The notes beneath the pieces are model-generated. The model was not told where the DNA came from and made no database searches. It saw only the letters and a list, made by a program, of their open reading frames with translations. A DNA stretch of 64,000 nt. Source: JADJWR01 sp963847675. Lineage in GTDB: Bacteria; Pseudomonadota; Gammaproteobacteria; Burkholderiales; Burkholderiaceae_F. Numbering within the stretch: position 1 is the stretch's first letter; every line of letters starts with the position of its first letter. Location: positions 248,001-312,000 of the forward strand of contig CAWKAP010000006.1 in assembly GCA_963847675.1 (NCBI GenBank), read 5' to 3'. The translations under genes and the position numbers were made by a program. Positions 62,682-64,000 of the stretch are shown one piece after another.

Positions 62682-64000
62682 GACGTTTTCTCCCGGGATA
62701 AGAGGGCCTGCACGGTCGCCACGAGATTGTCGACCGTCAGCCCGAAATGTCTGTACACATCGGCCGCCGGCGCCGATTCGCCAAAGCGGTCGACACCGAG
62801 CACCGCGCCGTTGGCGCGAACGTACTTCCACCAGAAATCAGTGACGCCGGCCTCGATCGCCACCCGCGGCAGCCCTTCGGGGAGCACGTGCGACTTGTAG
62901 GCGGCGTCCTGACGATCGAACACCGTCGTCGACGGCATCGACACCACGCGAACGTGCACGCCAGCCTGTGCCAGCCGGTCCTGCGCCTGCACCGCCAGCG
63001 GCACCTCGGAACCGGTGGCTATCAGAATGGCGCCCGCCTTGCGCAGCCCGCCTGCCGCCTCCTTGAAAACGTAGCCGCCGCGGCGCACGGCGTCGGCGTC
63101 CGCCCGCTCGCGCAGGAACGGCACCGACTGGCGCGACAGCAGCAGCGACGTCGGTCCGTCGCGCCGCTCCACGGCATGCGCCCAGGCAAGCAGCGTCTCG
63201 ACGGCGTCGCACGGACGCCAGACGTCCATGTTCGGGATCAGACGCAGGCTGGCCGCGTGCTCGACCGCCTGGTGCGTGGGCCCGTCCTCACCGAGGCCGA
63301 TCGAGTCGTGCGTGAAGACGAAGATCACCCGCTGCCGCATCAGCGCCGCCATGCGCAGCGCGTTGCGCGCGTAGTCGGAAAACACCAGGAAGGTGCCGAC
63401 GAAAGGAATGAAGCCGCCGTGAAGGGCGATGCCATTGGCGATCGCGCTCATGCCGAACTCGCGCACGCCGAAATTGATGTGCCTGCCCGGCGCGAAACCG
63501 TCGTCGCCGACCCGCAGCGGGGCCGCCTTGCTCCACCTGGTCAGATTGCTGCCGGTCAGGTCCGCCGAACCACCCACCATCTCCGGCGCGGCCTCGGCCA
63601 GCACTTCGAGCGCCAGCTGCGACGCCTTGCGGGTGGCCATGCTCTCGCGCTTTTCGTCGGCCGAGGTGACCGCTGCCGTCACCGTCGCATCGAAGCCTGC
63701 GGGCAGTTCGCCGCGCACGCGGCGGCGAAACTCGGCTGCGAGTTCGGGGAACCGCCGTTGGTACTCCGCGAACAGGTCATCCCATTGCGACTGTCGCCGC
63801 GCGCCCGCGGCCCGTGCGTTCCAGGCCTCGGCGACCGACGCCGGCACGTGGAAGGGTGGATGAGGCCAGTCGATCGCCACCCGGGTCGCAGCGACCTCGC
63901 TCTCGCCGAGGGCCTCGCCGTGCGCTTTCTCGCTGCCGGCGCGATTCGGCGAGCCCTTGCCGATGACGGTGCGGGCAACGATCAGCGTCGGCCGGTCCGC
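62678..64000 (-). CDS. tkt: Transketolase, second copy, 5' end outside window
   Basis: Only the C-terminal ~440 residues of this transketolase are in the window; the frame continues past 64000 with LIVARTVIGKGSPN, the usual segment after the ThDP domain. Visible blocks are GGSADLTGSNLTRW, INFGVREFGMSAIANGIALH, FTHDSIGLGEDGPTHQAVEH and LIATGSEVPLAVQAQDRLAQ. It is distinct from the cbbT copy at 30902-32926. It heads a tkt-gap-pgk-pyk-fba order, interrupted by the protease pair, which is a recurrent betaproteobacterial arrangement. Confidence 0.95.
   Translation of the reverse strand, partial: ADRPTLIVARTVIGKGSPNRAGSEKAHGEALGESEVAATRVAIDWPHPPFHVPASVAEAWNARAAGARRQSQWDDLFAEYQRRFPELAAEFRRRVRGELPAGFDATVTAAVTSADEKRESMATRKASQLALEVLAEAAPEMVGGSADLTGSNLTRWSKAAPLRVGDDGFAPGRHINFGVREFGMSAIANGIALHGGFIPFVGTFLVFSDYARNALRMAALMRQRVIFVFTHDSIGLGEDGPTHQAVEHAASLRLIPNMDVWRPCDAVETLLAWAHAVERRDGPTSLLLSRQSVPFLRERADADAVRRGGYVFKEAAGGLRKAGAILIATGSEVPLAVQAQDRLAQAGVHVRVVSMPSTTVFDRQDAAYKSHVLPEGLPRVAIEAGVTDFWWKYVRANGAVLGVDRFGESAPAADVYRHFGLTVDNLVATVQALLSREKTS

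Overview
The window looks like chromosomal DNA of a high-GC, CO2-fixing betaproteobacterium, probably Burkholderiales-like. The pointers are a red-type (form IC) Rubisco operon with CbbX, a tkt-gap-pgk-pyk-fba glycolysis/Calvin operon, several TRAP transporters, and a rhombosortase paired with a GlyGly-CTERM protease. No rRNA, tRNA, CRISPR array or phage was seen.

Layout. 0-8.6 kb: a TRAP transporter, a serine-glyoxylate aminotransferase, a GntR regulator with two operator-like palindromes, and a large FAD/Fe-S 2-hydroxyacid dehydrogenase. 8.6-11.4 kb: an integron platform, made of an IntI-type integrase, a candidate cassette promoter, a recombination point, a GNAT cassette, a truncated NTF2-like gene with a full attC site, and a HigB/HigA-like toxin-antitoxin pair. 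11.4-22.3 kb: a run of small unrelated genes, all on the + strand (GNAT, GFA, RidA, GST, MBL-fold, small membrane proteins), mixed with gene fragments; it resembles an eroded cassette array, but I found no further attC sites. 22.4-24.5 kb: CBS-domain protein, purC, dgkA. 24.5-34.4 kb: cbbR diverging from cbbL-S-X-F-P-T, a redoxin and cbbY. 34.4-45.8 kb: an M14 peptidase, a thiolase, a sugar-acid operon (hydroxyacid dehydrogenase, uronate dehydrogenase-like, FAH-family hydrolase) on the - strand, an SMP-30 lactonase, a second TRAP system and a TauD-like dioxygenase. 45.9-64 kb, mostly - strand: DUF4197, ppdK, a GH65 / trehalose-phosphatase / beta-phosphoglucomutase cluster, a hotdog hydratase, fba, pyk, pgk, gap and a second transketolase cut by the window end. 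The rhombosortase and its GlyGly-CTERM protease sit between pgk and gap.

How it fits together. The cbb operon supplies Rubisco, its activase, phosphoribulokinase, FBPase, transketolase and a misfire-product phosphatase. The second operon supplies PGK, GAPDH, aldolase and another transketolase, so most of the Calvin cycle is here. The aminotransferase and the FAD/Fe-S dehydrogenase could serve glycolate/glyoxylate salvage.

Caveat. Twenty positions between 5.5 and 41.4 kb carry a single extra base inside otherwise well-conserved reading frames (for example three in cbbL, one in cbbP, four in the FAD/Fe-S dehydrogenase). All are +1, and removing one base at each restores a full-length family member whose length is a multiple of three. 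I read these as probable sequence errors and annotate each gene over its whole span.
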